Shown in pieces: positions 41,380 through 50,343 of a stretch of 64,000 nucleotides of DNA. Positions within the stretch are counted from its first letter, which is position 1. Every line of letters begins with the position of its first letter. The notes under the pieces were generated by a model, which did not search any database, was not told the origin of the DNA, and saw nothing but the letters and a program-made list of their open reading frames with translations. Source of the stretch: Pseudomonadota bacterium (GTDB lineage Bacteria > Pseudomonadota > Gammaproteobacteria > UBA9214); assembly GCA_041395565.1 (NCBI GenBank), contig JAWLAI010000003.1, positions 500,498-564,497 of the forward strand, read 5' to 3'. The position numbers and the translations under genes were made by a program.

Positions 41380-42449
41380 GAATCCTGCATGTATCGCACC
41401 AGCAGATGAAGTACCTGGGCGCGCGCAACTACTTCCTGCCGGTGCGTATCAACAACGGCTTCATCCGCAACAATCACGAGGTCTACTGGTTCAGCGACCG
41501 TGACATGGCGCGCTACTCGACGGTATTCCGCAGCCGCAAGCTCGGTGTGCGCGGCTGCAACCGGCGTTTCCTCGAGGTATGCCGCAACCTTGAGCCCGAT
41601 GTCATCGCCCTGTGCTCGGCCGACATCATCCGCCCGGAGACCCTGCGCGAGGCGCGCCGGATACTGCCCAACGCGGCGCTGTTCCAGTACTACATGGACG
41701 CCCTCTATATACGGGAGAACTACCGGGATGTGAGGCTCAGGCGCGACGTGGTGGACCGGACCTTCGCGACCACGGCGGGGCCGTATCTGTCCCGCATCGC
41801 CGGGACCGGTTCGCCGGCGGCATTCATCCCCAACCCGGTCGACGGCAGCATCGACATCCACCGCTGTCACGAGCGCGCGGACCAGGGCCACGACGTGTTT
41901 TTCGCCGGGCACATGCCGGCCTGGCTGGATCCGCAGGACCTGCGCGCACGCGCCACGCGCCTGATCGGGGAGCGGCTTCCCGGTGTGCGCTGCGCGGTGT
42001 ACGGTCACGACTCGCGCCCGTCCCTGTTCGGCAGCGCATTCATCAGGGCGCTGGGCGACGCGAAGATCGGCCTGAATTTCAGCATGCGCCCGGCTGATGC
42101 CGGCAGCGGTCCGGGCGGCGCGCTGTATCTCTATTCCTCGGACCGCATCGGCCTCTTTCTCGGCAACGGGCTGCTGGTGTTTTCCACGCGTGCCTTCAGT
42201 CTCGGCGAGCTGTACGGGTCCGATGCGCTGGTCGAGGTAGACGGGGATGACGATTTCATCGACCGGCTGCGCTTCTACGTGGACAACGATGCCGAACGGC
42301 AGGCGGTCGCCAGGGCCGGGTACGAGCGCGCGCACCGCGAGTTCAACGAGCGGCTGGTGTCCCAGTACATGATCGAGGCCACGCTCGGACTGCCGTTCTC
42401 GCATCCCTACGCCTGGCCGCTGGAAACCCACCTGGCGCAGCAGGACTGA
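41376..42449 (+). CDS. CgeB-like glycosyltransferase
   Basis: A 357-residue protein. The N-terminus (MRILHVSHQQMKYLGARNYF) and the C-terminal region (LYSSDRIGLFLGNGLLVFST, then ARAGYERAHREFNERL) resemble the CgeB/Glyco_trans_1_2 group. The ATGA overlap with the previous stop extends the coupled operon. It converges on the frameshifted GT2 gene, with only 12 bases between the two stops. Confidence 0.82.
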   Translation: MRILHVSHQQMKYLGARNYFLPVRINNGFIRNNHEVYWFSDRDMARYSTVFRSRKLGVRGCNRRFLEVCRNLEPDVIALCSADIIRPETLREARRILPNAALFQYYMDALYIRENYRDVRLRRDVVDRTFATTAGPYLSRIAGTGSPAAFIPNPVDGSIDIHRCHERADQGHDVFFAGHMPAWLDPQDLRARATRLIGERLPGVRCAVYGHDSRPSLFGSAFIRALGDAKIGLNFSMRPADAGSGPGGALYLYSSDRIGLFLGNGLLVFSTRAFSLGELYGSDALVEVDGDDDFIDRLRFYVDNDAERQAVARAGYERAHREFNERLVSQYMIEATLGLPFSHPYAWPLETHLAQQD

Positions 42450-42461
42450 GCGTGCGGCGGT

Positions 42462-43384
42462 TCAGCCGCCGCCGGTCGCCCGTCTCGTTATGCGCTCCAG
42501 CTTGCGGGCGAGCTTGACCGGCAGGTACAGCAGGTAGAACAGCGGATCCGGTCCCGGCCGGCGAAAGGTGCCGAAGCGGATCATGGAGCCGTACCGCAAC
42601 GCCAGTTTCTTCCAGGTTCCCGCCGCGGGGAAAAATTCCGCGATGGCGTCGTGCTGCGCGACCCTGAATTCATTGCGCAGCTCCAGTCTTTTTTGTGCCG
42701 AGTGTTTTTTTGCAGTGACGCGTTCAAGATATTCGGTTTTCGGTGTGGCGTTATCCTGCATCCATGCATGAAAGCATGCACCTTTCATGACTGTAAGCCG
42801 GCCGGACTTTAGTATTCTCGTGAGAAAAATAATATCAACGCCGTACGCAGGCAGGTCGTTCTGAAATATCTCCTGAAGAGATCGGTCCTGAAAATGCCAT
42901 AGACACACCACGCCAGATGCGCCCGCTCGAACAGGAAGGAATGGACCCTGTGATAAGCGTCTTGATGCAAGCCGCCCTGCCAGTCGCCGAATACGCGAAC
43001 TTGTTCTTCGCGAGTGCCGTAGTCAAAGCATAGTTCGCCTGTTGCAGCTGCGACACTCGTGTCTTCAAGCAGTGCTGGCAATACCGTGCCAACATAGTTT
43101 GAATCGATATAGTCATGACTGCCCAGGAACATGATGAAAGGCGTGGCAGTTTTTTCAAGAATGAATCTCCAGTTGCTTCCTGCGCCGATATTTTTCCCGT
43201 GGCGGAAGTATTCCATGTTTGGATACTCCCGAAGCAGTGTCTGGCATATTGCGCTGGTGCCGTCGGATGATGCATTGTCCGAGACAATGAGTTTTCCGCA
43301 CTGCGGTGCTGCGCTGCGAATTGCTATTTCAATGCGTTGTTCTTCGTTATAAACCGGTATTCCGATAGTCAATTGGGTTTTCAT
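42462..43384 (-). pseudogene. Glycosyltransferase family 2, interrupted by a frameshift
   Basis: The N-terminal part (from the ATG at 43384) has GT2 signatures: TIGIPVYNEEQRIEIAIRSA and LIVSDNASSDGTSAI with the donor-binding Asp. It runs into a stop at 42809 after RRYFRTTCLR. A second frame (ending at 42462) continues the protein as FQNDLPAYGVDIIFLTRILK. The join lies near 42863, where TATTTCAGAAC would read through as RRYFQNDLP with one more C. It is either a real one-base deletion or a sequencing error in a short C run. The complete protein would be about 307 residues. Confidence 0.8.
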
Positions 43385-43445
43385 TGTATTTTTTAAATAC
43401 AGATCTCGTGTGACTTCCGGCAGTCTCGCGCGAGACCGATCAGGC

Positions 43446-44219
43446 TCAGCTGATTCTTTTCAGATATCCATCCGGTGCGGCAGTTATCAGGAGTTTGTTA
43501 TGGATGGTTCTGTCGATTTCGAATTCGGGATGATGATTCAGAAATTCGTGTACGGCAGTTTTGGGGTTGTTGTCCGGATCCCATGGGCGGTTCGGGAACG
43601 TGTCGGCCGGCAGGTCGTTAACCAGTGTGTCGAATACAACGCAGTAGCAGCCCGCCGAAGTCAGTGAACCATATGCTTCAAGTTCTGCCAGCACGTGCTC
43701 GTGTGTGTGATTTGAATCCAGGCATACCATGACTTTCTGATAGCCGGCGGCTATCAGCTTGGCGGTCTCAATGGTGTTTTTGTCGATACTTGATCCTTCT
43801 ATCATCTGGATCCTGTTGAACAGCGGGTGTGCCTCGATGGCATCGCGATTGTGTTTCCGGATATCGATATCTATGCCGAGTACCTTGCGTCCGGATACGC
43901 TCGGATTCAGCGTTCTTCCTTCCGTTATCGCGTCGGTCAAGTCCAGTAGGGCCAGCATCGAGGCATTCAGGATGAGCGAGCCGCCATGGGCGATACCCGT
44001 TTCGATAATCAGATCGGGCTTGGTTTCCCAGATCAATTCCTGAATTGCTGCCATATCCTGTGGATACTGGATTATCGGGCGCCCAAGCGACTCGAAATTG
44101 TACATATATTTATGCTGGAAGGATTTTATTTGCCATTCCCGGGTGAGTGCCTGATACCGAGTGTCGGCGGATTGCTTTTCGATGTTGGCCAGGCATTCGG
44201 CTTTGAATTGTTTGTACAT
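43446..44219 (-). CDS. CmcI-type SAM-dependent methyltransferase/hydroxylase family protein
   Basis: A 257-residue protein of the cephalosporin hydroxylase (CmcI)/rhamnosyl O-methyltransferase family. Diagnostic stretches are WETKPDLIIETGIAHGGSL (SAM-binding), KVLGIDIDIRKHNRDAI, IQMIEGSSIDKNTIE and KVMVCLDSNHTHEHVLAELE. In glycan loci such enzymes O-methylate sugars. The gene lies in AT-richer DNA than its surroundings, six bases after the GNAT gene. Confidence 0.85.
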   Translation of the reverse strand: MYKQFKAECLANIEKQSADTRYQALTREWQIKSFQHKYMYNFESLGRPIIQYPQDMAAIQELIWETKPDLIIETGIAHGGSLILNASMLALLDLTDAITEGRTLNPSVSGRKVLGIDIDIRKHNRDAIEAHPLFNRIQMIEGSSIDKNTIETAKLIAAGYQKVMVCLDSNHTHEHVLAELEAYGSLTSAGCYCVVFDTLVNDLPADTFPNRPWDPDNNPKTAVHEFLNHHPEFEIDRTIHNKLLITAAPDGYLKRIS

Positions 44220-44224
44220 GTGTA

Positions 44225-44872
44225 TTAGTCGCGGTTATCTAGTGTATGGTATACGAGTGAGCGCTCTGGCGTGGCATTGTCTGAATTCTCATACCAGCTA
44301 ACCTCGCCATCTTGTCGTCTGGAGCTGAGTGCAATGCGTTTCGTTTCGACGAAACCGCACTTTTTGTAAAACTCGATGGCCGGGTTGTCGGAAAGGACCC
44401 GTACTCCTATCTCCTCGAGCCCGAGTCCATGCCTGGCCCAGTCCAGCAAGGTCAGTAGAGACTGCTTCATGAGCCCGCCCGGGGCAGGTTTCCCTCGAAC
44501 TACCGCATCGGCTTCCCCGTAACGACGGTCCCAGTCTATATAGGCTAATCCCATATAGCCAATTGTGTCACCAGTACTGTCTTCCACCATGAATAATATT
44601 CTTCCACTATCATGGTGTACGGTGTTTGACAGCCACTTTTCCGTTCTATCAGTTGTTGCCGTAAACTCTGTCAGAAATGCCCTGGGGTGGTTGTTTCGCC
44701 AGCGCGTCAGTAGCTCGACATCCTCGTGGTTCAGACAGTCAGGACGTGTTGCAACCGGCCTCAGGTATGCTGTGGCGGGATTGGATACGCGAATCACAAC
44801 CGCCGGCCCGGCGCGGTTGGCGGTTTCCTTGATGATATTAAGAACTTGCTGACCCGTATTAATGTCAGTCAT
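44225..44872 (-). CDS. GNAT family N-acetyltransferase
   Basis: A 215-residue protein with a GNAT domain in the last 160 residues: WLSNTVHHDSGRILFMVEDS, DTIGYMGLAYIDWDRRYGEA, then the acyl-CoA region GGLMKQSLLTLLDWARHGLG and the C-terminal VLSDNPAIEFYKKCGF. Its ATG overlaps the aminotransferase stop by eight bases, which suggests it acetylates the amino sugar made by that enzyme. The frame is open upstream inside the aminotransferase; that is not the start. Confidence 0.85.
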   Translation of the reverse strand: MTDINTGQQVLNIIKETANRAGPAVVIRVSNPATAYLRPVATRPDCLNHEDVELLTRWRNNHPRAFLTEFTATTDRTEKWLSNTVHHDSGRILFMVEDSTGDTIGYMGLAYIDWDRRYGEADAVVRGKPAPGGLMKQSLLTLLDWARHGLGLEEIGVRVLSDNPAIEFYKKCGFVETKRIALSSRRQDGEVSWYENSDNATPERSLVYHTLDNRD

Positions 44873-46004
44873 TGCCGTGCTCTTGAAAATAGAGTTGTAT
44901 CCGGGAGCAGATATACTCGATTGTCGTGTTTTCCATGCAAGAGTGTAATGGCAGCGAAAGGATTTCATTGGCGATTTGTTCGGTTACAGCCAGTTCTCCA
45001 CGGCGGCAGCTCTTCAGCAGGCTGAACCAGTGGCCGGGCTGCCAGTGAATTCCCGTATCAATGCCATGTTCAAGCAGGTAATCGCGCAGTTTCTGGCGGT
45101 GATTCCCGGGTACCCTTATGTAGTATAAAAACGGGGTGATGCCGGTAAAAGTTGATTTCGGTGTAGTTACCTGCCGGATGGGTTCCAGCAGCTTGTTGTA
45201 GAGGATGCAGGCGGATCTTCGAGTTTCGGATATCCTGTCCATTTTCGCCAGCTGGGCGAGTCCGATCGCGGCATGCAGGTTTGCCATGTGATAGCGGAAT
45301 CCAAGCCGATTTACGTCGTAGGTCCAGGCGCGTTGGTTGGTATACATGACTTTTGCAGGCTGCCCCATCCCGATAAGGCGCATTTGATGTAGTAGTTCGA
45401 CTTCAGAGTCGCTTTTTACAATAAGTGCGCCGCCATCTATACATGTAATCGTTTTTACAGGATCGAAACTGAACATGCAGATGTCGGAAAAAGTACCTAC
45501 TTTCTTCCCTTCATAGTATGAGCCGAAAGAATGTGCGGCATCATGGATTACACGTAAACCATGGCGCTTTGCAAGCGTGGCGGCCGCATTGTGGTCTGCC
45601 ATGCAGCAGTCATAATCCATCACGATGACTGCTCTCGTTTTGGGGCTGATCAGTTGCTCGGCTTTCTCCAGATCAATGCAAAGCGTGTCTGGGCGAATAT
45701 CGCAAAATACCGGTTGTGCTCCTGTTGCCAGTATCGCCTGGAAGTCTGCAATGTTATTAAACGAGGGGGTAATTACTTCGTCACCCGGTTTCAGATCAAT
45801 CAGCAGCATGGATAAATGTAATGCGGAATGTCCTGTATTTACCGCGACAACATGGCGATCCGTGCATCCGATATACTCCTGCAGCGCTAGTTCAAATTCA
45901 CCGACGGATGCGCCCATTCCCAGCCATCCTTGCCTGAGAGAAGAAACCGCAGCATCTATCTCATGCTCTTCAAGGAGTGGCTTGAATACCGGTATTTTTT
46001 CCAT
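44865..46004 (-). CDS. DegT/DnrJ/EryC1/StrS family sugar aminotransferase
   Basis: A 379-residue PLP enzyme that transaminates nucleotide keto-sugars. It has VNTGHSALHLSMLLIDLKPG, VITPSFNNIADFQAILATGA, the PLP-binding VIHDAAHSFGSYYEGKKVG and the Schiff-base Lys in FSFDPVKTITCIDGGAL. Downstream of a CDP-4-keto-6-deoxyglucose route it probably makes an amino deoxysugar. Codon use and base composition are AT-richer than in rfbF and rfbG. Confidence 0.93.
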   Translation of the reverse strand: MEKIPVFKPLLEEHEIDAAVSSLRQGWLGMGASVGEFELALQEYIGCTDRHVVAVNTGHSALHLSMLLIDLKPGDEVITPSFNNIADFQAILATGAQPVFCDIRPDTLCIDLEKAEQLISPKTRAVIVMDYDCCMADHNAAATLAKRHGLRVIHDAAHSFGSYYEGKKVGTFSDICMFSFDPVKTITCIDGGALIVKSDSEVELLHQMRLIGMGQPAKVMYTNQRAWTYDVNRLGFRYHMANLHAAIGLAQLAKMDRISETRRSACILYNKLLEPIRQVTTPKSTFTGITPFLYYIRVPGNHRQKLRDYLLEHGIDTGIHWQPGHWFSLLKSCRRGELAVTEQIANEILSLPLHSCMENTTIEYICSRIQLYFQEHGND

Positions 46005-46012
46005 ATCCTGCT

Positions 46013-47284
46013 CTATTTTTTGGTTTGGCTGATATTCGGCGAATCAGCAGGTCCATCCTGGTACGTTGCAAGTCTTGGGATGGCTGTAATAAATTTTGCG
46101 CCCCAGCCTGTTGCATAATCCAGCTGAGCAATGATCTCTGTTTTCAGATTCCAGGGCATAATAACTATAAATTCAGGTTTTGCACCGCGTAACTGTTCCT
46201 CATCAACTATCCGGATTCTGCTGCCGGGCAGGAATTTGCCCTGCTTTGCCGGGTTGCGGTCGACGACAAAGGCAATCAGGTCGGGGCGGATGCCGGCATA
46301 GTTCAGCAGGGTATTGCCCTTGGCGGCGGCACCGTAGGCAGCCACCGTTTTCCCCTGGCGCCGCGCATCGATGAGGAAGGACAGGAAGTCGTACTTGATC
46401 CGTTCCGCCCGGGCCTGGAAGCCGTGGTAGGCGTCCGGGCTGCACAGGCCGGCCTGCCGCTCGCGCTGCAGCATCTCATCGACACTAGCCGCGCGCGCCT
46501 GCCTGCCGGTATCGCGGCGTTGCGCGAACACGCGCAGGCTGCCGCCATGGGTCGGGTGTTCCTCAACATCGAAGATGTCCAGCCCCGCCGCGGTGAAAAT
46601 GCTTTCTGCCGCGCTCAGCGACAGATAGGAGAAATGTTCGTGGTAGATGGTGTCGAACTGGCACTCGTCGATCAGGCGCAGCAGGTGCGGGAACTCGAAA
46701 GTCGCAATACCCTGCGGCTTGAGCAGCAGCGCGAAGCCGGCAACGAAATCGTTGATGTCAGGTACGTGTGCCAGCACGTTGTTGGCCGTCATCAGGTCGG
46801 CCTGCCGGTTCTGCCCGGCCAGTTCCAGCGCCAGTCGCGTACCGAAAAAATCCTCCACGATCGGGATGCCGCGGGCGCGTGCCGCCGCCGCCGTACTCGC
46901 GGTCGGCTCCACGCCGGTGCAGGGGATGCCGCGTGCCTTCACATACTGCAGCAGGTAGCCGTCGTTGGCGGCGATTTCCACGACATGGCTGCCGGCATCC
47001 AGGGCGAAGCGTGTCACCATGTCCTCGACGTAGCGTTCGCAATGTGCCAGCCAGCTGCTGGAAAAACCGCTGAAATAGGCGTAGTCGGCATCGAACAGTT
47101 CGTGCGCCCTGGAAAAATCCTCGGTCTGCACGAGCCAGCAGTTCCGGCAGACCAGAACCCGCAGGGGAAACCAGGCTTCCGGTGCGTGCAGCGAGTGTTC
47201 GGTCAGGTAGGCGTTCGAGGGCGGTGCGCTGCCCAGGTCGATGAGCGGCAGATCCAGTGCTGCGCCGCAGTGCCGGCACTTCAT
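46013..47284 (-). CDS. Zinc-binding class I SAM-dependent C-methyltransferase
   Basis: A 423-residue protein with the three-part layout of sugar C-methyltransferases: an N-terminal zinc-binding domain (CRHC near residue 3 and VLVCRNCWLVQT), a central SAM domain (HVVEIAANDGYLLQYVKARG, GVEPTASTA) and a C-terminal domain (VAAYGAAAKGNTLLNYAG, FVVDRNPAKQGKFLPGS). TylCIII-type relatives add a methyl branch to C-3 of a dNDP-keto-sugar. The ATG overlaps the epimerase gene. The last 150 bases become AT-rich, at the edge of the low-GC block. Confidence 0.9.
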   Translation of the reverse strand: MKCRHCGAALDLPLIDLGSAPPSNAYLTEHSLHAPEAWFPLRVLVCRNCWLVQTEDFSRAHELFDADYAYFSGFSSSWLAHCERYVEDMVTRFALDAGSHVVEIAANDGYLLQYVKARGIPCTGVEPTASTAAAARARGIPIVEDFFGTRLALELAGQNRQADLMTANNVLAHVPDINDFVAGFALLLKPQGIATFEFPHLLRLIDECQFDTIYHEHFSYLSLSAAESIFTAAGLDIFDVEEHPTHGGSLRVFAQRRDTGRQARAASVDEMLQRERQAGLCSPDAYHGFQARAERIKYDFLSFLIDARRQGKTVAAYGAAAKGNTLLNYAGIRPDLIAFVVDRNPAKQGKFLPGSRIRIVDEEQLRGAKPEFIVIMPWNLKTEIIAQLDYATGWGAKFITAIPRLATYQDGPADSPNISQTKK

Positions 47285-47844
47285 GGCGTGACTCCGGTGA
47301 AACCGGAACCGAGCGGGGGGTGGCCGGCATCGCGCGGTGACAGGCCGGTGACCGGCAGCGGCCACGGTATGCCGAGCCGCGGATCGGTCGGCAACAGTCC
47401 GGCCTCGGCCTGCGGGTGATGACGCGCGGTATGCAGATACAGCAGCTCGCAATCATCTGTCAGGGTCTGGAACCCGTGGGCAAAACCTTCCGGGATGGCG
47501 AGCGTCCGGTGGTTTCCGGCGCTCAGGCGTTCGGCATGCCAGCGCAGGAAGGTGGGTGAGCTGTCGCGGACATCCACCGCCACATCGAAGACCTCGCCGC
47601 GCAGGCAACAGACGAACTTGGTCTCGGCATGGGGCGGGTGCTGGAAATGCATGCCGCGTACCGTGCCGCGACGTGCGGTGTGCGTATGGTTGATCTGCAC
47701 GACGGTCCTGCCGGAGAGCAGCGGAGCCAGCTCATCGGCGCAATACAGGCGTTCCAGGTAGCCGCGCTCGTCACCGAGCGGTTTGCGCTGCAGTACCTGC
47801 AGACCGTCGAGCGGGGTCGGGATTATCTCGAAGCGCTCGCTCAT
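47281..47844 (-). CDS. dTDP-4-dehydrorhamnose 3,5-epimerase family protein
   Basis: A 187-residue cupin-fold epimerase: GDERGYLERLYCADEL, then GTVRGMHFQHPPHAETKFVC with the catalytic His, DVAVDVRDSSPTF, and AIPEGFAHGFQTL. In this CDP-sugar cluster it may act on CDP-4-keto-6-deoxyglucose rather than the dTDP sugar; no rmlA, rmlB or rmlD is adjacent. The stop and start overlap neighbours on both sides, indicating one operon. Confidence 0.9.
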   Translation of the reverse strand: MSERFEIIPTPLDGLQVLQRKPLGDERGYLERLYCADELAPLLSGRTVVQINHTHTARRGTVRGMHFQHPPHAETKFVCCLRGEVFDVAVDVRDSSPTFLRWHAERLSAGNHRTLAIPEGFAHGFQTLTDDCELLYLHTARHHPQAEAGLLPTDPRLGIPWPLPVTGLSPRDAGHPPLGSGFTGVTP

Positions 47845-48902
47845 GCCTGCCCGGCTGACTGGTAGTCCCGGATCTGCTGCAGACTGACGTCCGCCATGTC
47901 CGTGCCCTGCCGCCAGGCCCGGTGCCAGGCAACGGTATAATCAAGCGCGGTGTGCAGGTTCCAGCGCGGTTGCCAGCCGAGGCGTGCCCTGGCCTTGGAA
48001 CTGTCCAGCTGCAGCGCATTGGCTTCGTGCGCCTGCGGCGGTGCGTCGCTGCGCCAGCGCGCGCCGGGCAGGCGGCTGCACAGCTGCTCGACGATCCATT
48101 CCACCGTGCAGGTATCGGCCGCGTCCGGGCCGAGGTTCCAGGCTTCGGCGAAGGCCGGGCCTTCGGTGACCAGCTTTTCCGCCAGCAGCAGGTAGCCCGA
48201 CAGCGGTTCCAGCACGTGTTGCCAGGGCCGGGTCGCACCGGGAGAACGGATGCCGAGCACCTCGCCGGCATCGAGGGCGCGCAGGAAGTCGGGCACCAGC
48301 CGGTCGGCGGCCCAGTCGCCGCCCCCGATGACATTACCGGCCCGCGCGCTGGCCAGCGGCACGCCGGCCTCGTCAAGAAACGACCGGCGGTAGGCGGCGG
48401 TCACCAGTTCCGCGCAGCCCTTGCTGCTGGAATAGGGATCGAAGCCGCCCACGGGTTCGTTCTCGCGGTATGGCCAGACCCACTCCTGATTCTCGTAGCA
48501 TTTGTCGCTGGTCACATTGATGACGGCGCGGATACCCGGCGTCCGGCGCACGGCCTCGAACAGGTTGACCGTTCCCATGACGTTGACCGCGTAGGTTTCT
48601 GCCGGTGCCGCGTAGGACCGGCGCACGAGTGACTGCGCGGCCAGGTGCAGGACGATGTCGGGCTGTGCATCCCTTACCGCACGCTCCAGCGTGTCGGCAT
48701 CCCGGATGTCGGCGATGGTGTTGCCGGCCAGCCGTTCTGCCACGTTGCAGGCCTGGTAGAAACCCGGATCGGTCGGGGGCGCAAGCGCATAGCCATGGAC
48801 TTCCGCGCCCAGTTCCGAAAGCCAGAGCGACAGCCAGCCACCCTTGAACCCGGTGTGCCCGGTGAGCAATACCCGCCTGTTGCGCCAGAATGTCCGGTTC
48901 AT
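47841..48902 (-). CDS. rfbG: CDP-glucose 4,6-dehydratase
   Basis: A 353-residue extended SDR enzyme making CDP-4-keto-6-deoxyglucose. The Rossmann motif is VLLTGHTGFKGGWLSLWL (the GHTGFKG form is typical of RfbG). HLAAQSLVRRSY, VTSDKCYENQEWVWPY, the catalytic DPYSSSKGCAE and GGGDWAADRLVPD follow. The ATG at 48902 overlaps the rfbF stop (ATGA), the usual rfbF-rfbG pair. Confidence 0.96.
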   Translation of the reverse strand: MNRTFWRNRRVLLTGHTGFKGGWLSLWLSELGAEVHGYALAPPTDPGFYQACNVAERLAGNTIADIRDADTLERAVRDAQPDIVLHLAAQSLVRRSYAAPAETYAVNVMGTVNLFEAVRRTPGIRAVINVTSDKCYENQEWVWPYRENEPVGGFDPYSSSKGCAELVTAAYRRSFLDEAGVPLASARAGNVIGGGDWAADRLVPDFLRALDAGEVLGIRSPGATRPWQHVLEPLSGYLLLAEKLVTEGPAFAEAWNLGPDAADTCTVEWIVEQLCSRLPGARWRSDAPPQAHEANALQLDSSKARARLGWQPRWNLHTALDYTVAWHRAWRQGTDMADVSLQQIRDYQSAGQA

Positions 48903-49672
48903 GCCCAGTTCTTCCAGGGCGCCTGGCCCGACTGCCACAGGGCTTCCAGGTGATTCTTGTCGCGCAGCGTATCCATGGCCTGCCAGAAGCCGGCATGCTC
49001 GAACGCCATGAGCTGGTTGCTGGCGCACAGGCGCGTCAGTGTCTCGCTCTCCCAGCTCGACCTGTCACCCTCGATCAGCTCGATACACGCCGGCGCCAGC
49101 ACGAAGAAGCCGCCGTTGATGAAGCCGCCGTCGCCGCGCGGCTTCTCGGTGAAGCCCGTGACCCGGCCGGCCTGCAGCTGCAGCGCGCCGTAGCGGCCGG
49201 GCGGGCGCACCGCCAGCACGGTCGCGAGCCGGCCGTGTGCGCGGTGGAACGCGATCTCCGCGCTGATGTCGATATCCGCCAGGCCGTCGCCGTAGGTGAA
49301 GCAGAAGGCCTCCTCGCCCGCGAGAAATCCGGCCACCCGTTTCAGGCGCCCCCCGGTCAGCGTCTCCTCGCCGGTGTCGACCAGCGTGACGCGCCACGGC
49401 TCCGCATTGCGCTGATGGACCTCCATGCGGTTGTGTTCCATGTCGAAGGTGACGTCGGACATGTGCAGGAAGTAGTTGGCGAAGTATTCCTTGATCACAT
49501 AGCCACGGTAGCCGCAGCAGATCACGAAGTCGTTGACGCCGTGGGCGGAGTACAGCTTCATGATGTGCCAGAGGATGGGTTTGCCGCCGATCTCGATCAT
49601 CGGCTTCGGCCGCAGATGGGTTTCCTCGGAGAGGCGCGTACCCAGGCCGCCGGCAAGGATGACGGCCTTCAT
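48899..49672 (-). CDS. rfbF: Glucose-1-phosphate cytidylyltransferase
   Basis: A 257-residue nucleotidyltransferase that makes CDP-glucose. It opens with KAVILAGGLGTRLSEETHLR, then PKPMIEIGGKPILWHIMKLY, and has VTLVDTGEETLTGGRLKRV and FCFTYGDGLADIDI typical of RfbF. It is the first gene of the leftward CDP-sugar operon (rfbF-rfbG-epimerase-C-methyltransferase, probably through to the CmcI-type gene). Confidence 0.96.
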   Translation of the reverse strand: MKAVILAGGLGTRLSEETHLRPKPMIEIGGKPILWHIMKLYSAHGVNDFVICCGYRGYVIKEYFANYFLHMSDVTFDMEHNRMEVHQRNAEPWRVTLVDTGEETLTGGRLKRVAGFLAGEEAFCFTYGDGLADIDISAEIAFHRAHGRLATVLAVRPPGRYGALQLQAGRVTGFTEKPRGDGGFINGGFFVLAPACIELIEGDRSSWESETLTRLCASNQLMAFEHAGFWQAMDTLRDKNHLEALWQSGQAPWKNWA

Positions 49673-49949
49673 GCCGGTCGCCGCTGCCTGCCGCTGCCGG
49701 GACTGCCTTGCCGCGAGCAGGGCAATTTCAGCGTGGTGAAGCGTTCAGGGGTGCCGCGTTGATTGAAATAAAAACGGGCGGCGTGGACAATACACAGTCT
49801 GCGCTTCATGCAGGATTCCGGTCCTGGGGCTGCCTGATTCCGGGAAGCGGCTAGTATATTGGCCGCTGGCCTGAATGTATATTGCCGCCTCCCTGCCGGC
49901 AGGCGCAGAACCTGTGCCCGGCGCAGGGACTATCAGTGGAGGAATGCCG

Positions 49950-50339
49950 ATGGCGGTGATGATACCGGTCTCCTGGGGGGAGCTGTTCGACAAGATCACG
50001 ATCCTGCAGATCAAGGCCGAGCGTATGCGGGATCCCGACAAGCTGCAGAACGTCCGGCGGGAACTGGCCGCGCTGGATGCGGTAATGCAGGCCGCCGGGC
50101 CGCTGGACGCAGACGCGCGCGCAGCCATGGACGCGCTGCGTGCCGCCAATGCCAAGCTCTGGGATATCGAGGACGACATCAGGAACTGCGAGCGCGAGCA
50201 GCGCTTCGACGCCGAATTCGTCCGGCTGGCGCGCGCGGTGTACTACACGAACGACGAGCGTGCCGCGCTGAAAAAGCGGCTCAACAGCCTGCTGGGATCG
50301 GAACTGGTCGAGGAGAAATCCTACGCCTCCTACACCTGA
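49950..50339 (+). CDS. DUF6165 family protein
   Basis: A 129-residue protein starting MAVMIPVSWGELFDKITILQ, then KAERMRDPDKLQNVRREL and a charged helical middle, ending in KKRLNSLLGSELVEEKSY. The family occurs beside LPS glycosyltransferases; no activity is known. Two ATGs compete: the one at 49950 is six bases after a GGAGGA ribosome site, whereas 49944 would be directly on top of it. The next gene begins five bases after the stop. Confidence 0.8.
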   Translation: MAVMIPVSWGELFDKITILQIKAERMRDPDKLQNVRRELAALDAVMQAAGPLDADARAAMDALRAANAKLWDIEDDIRNCEREQRFDAEFVRLARAVYYTNDERAALKKRLNSLLGSELVEEKSYASYT

Positions 50340-50343
50340 CGGG

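Noticed and set aside
42500..46150. Genomic island with integrase or transposase
   Set aside because: The composition is unusual, but no integrase, transposase, tRNA or direct repeat was found at the borders.
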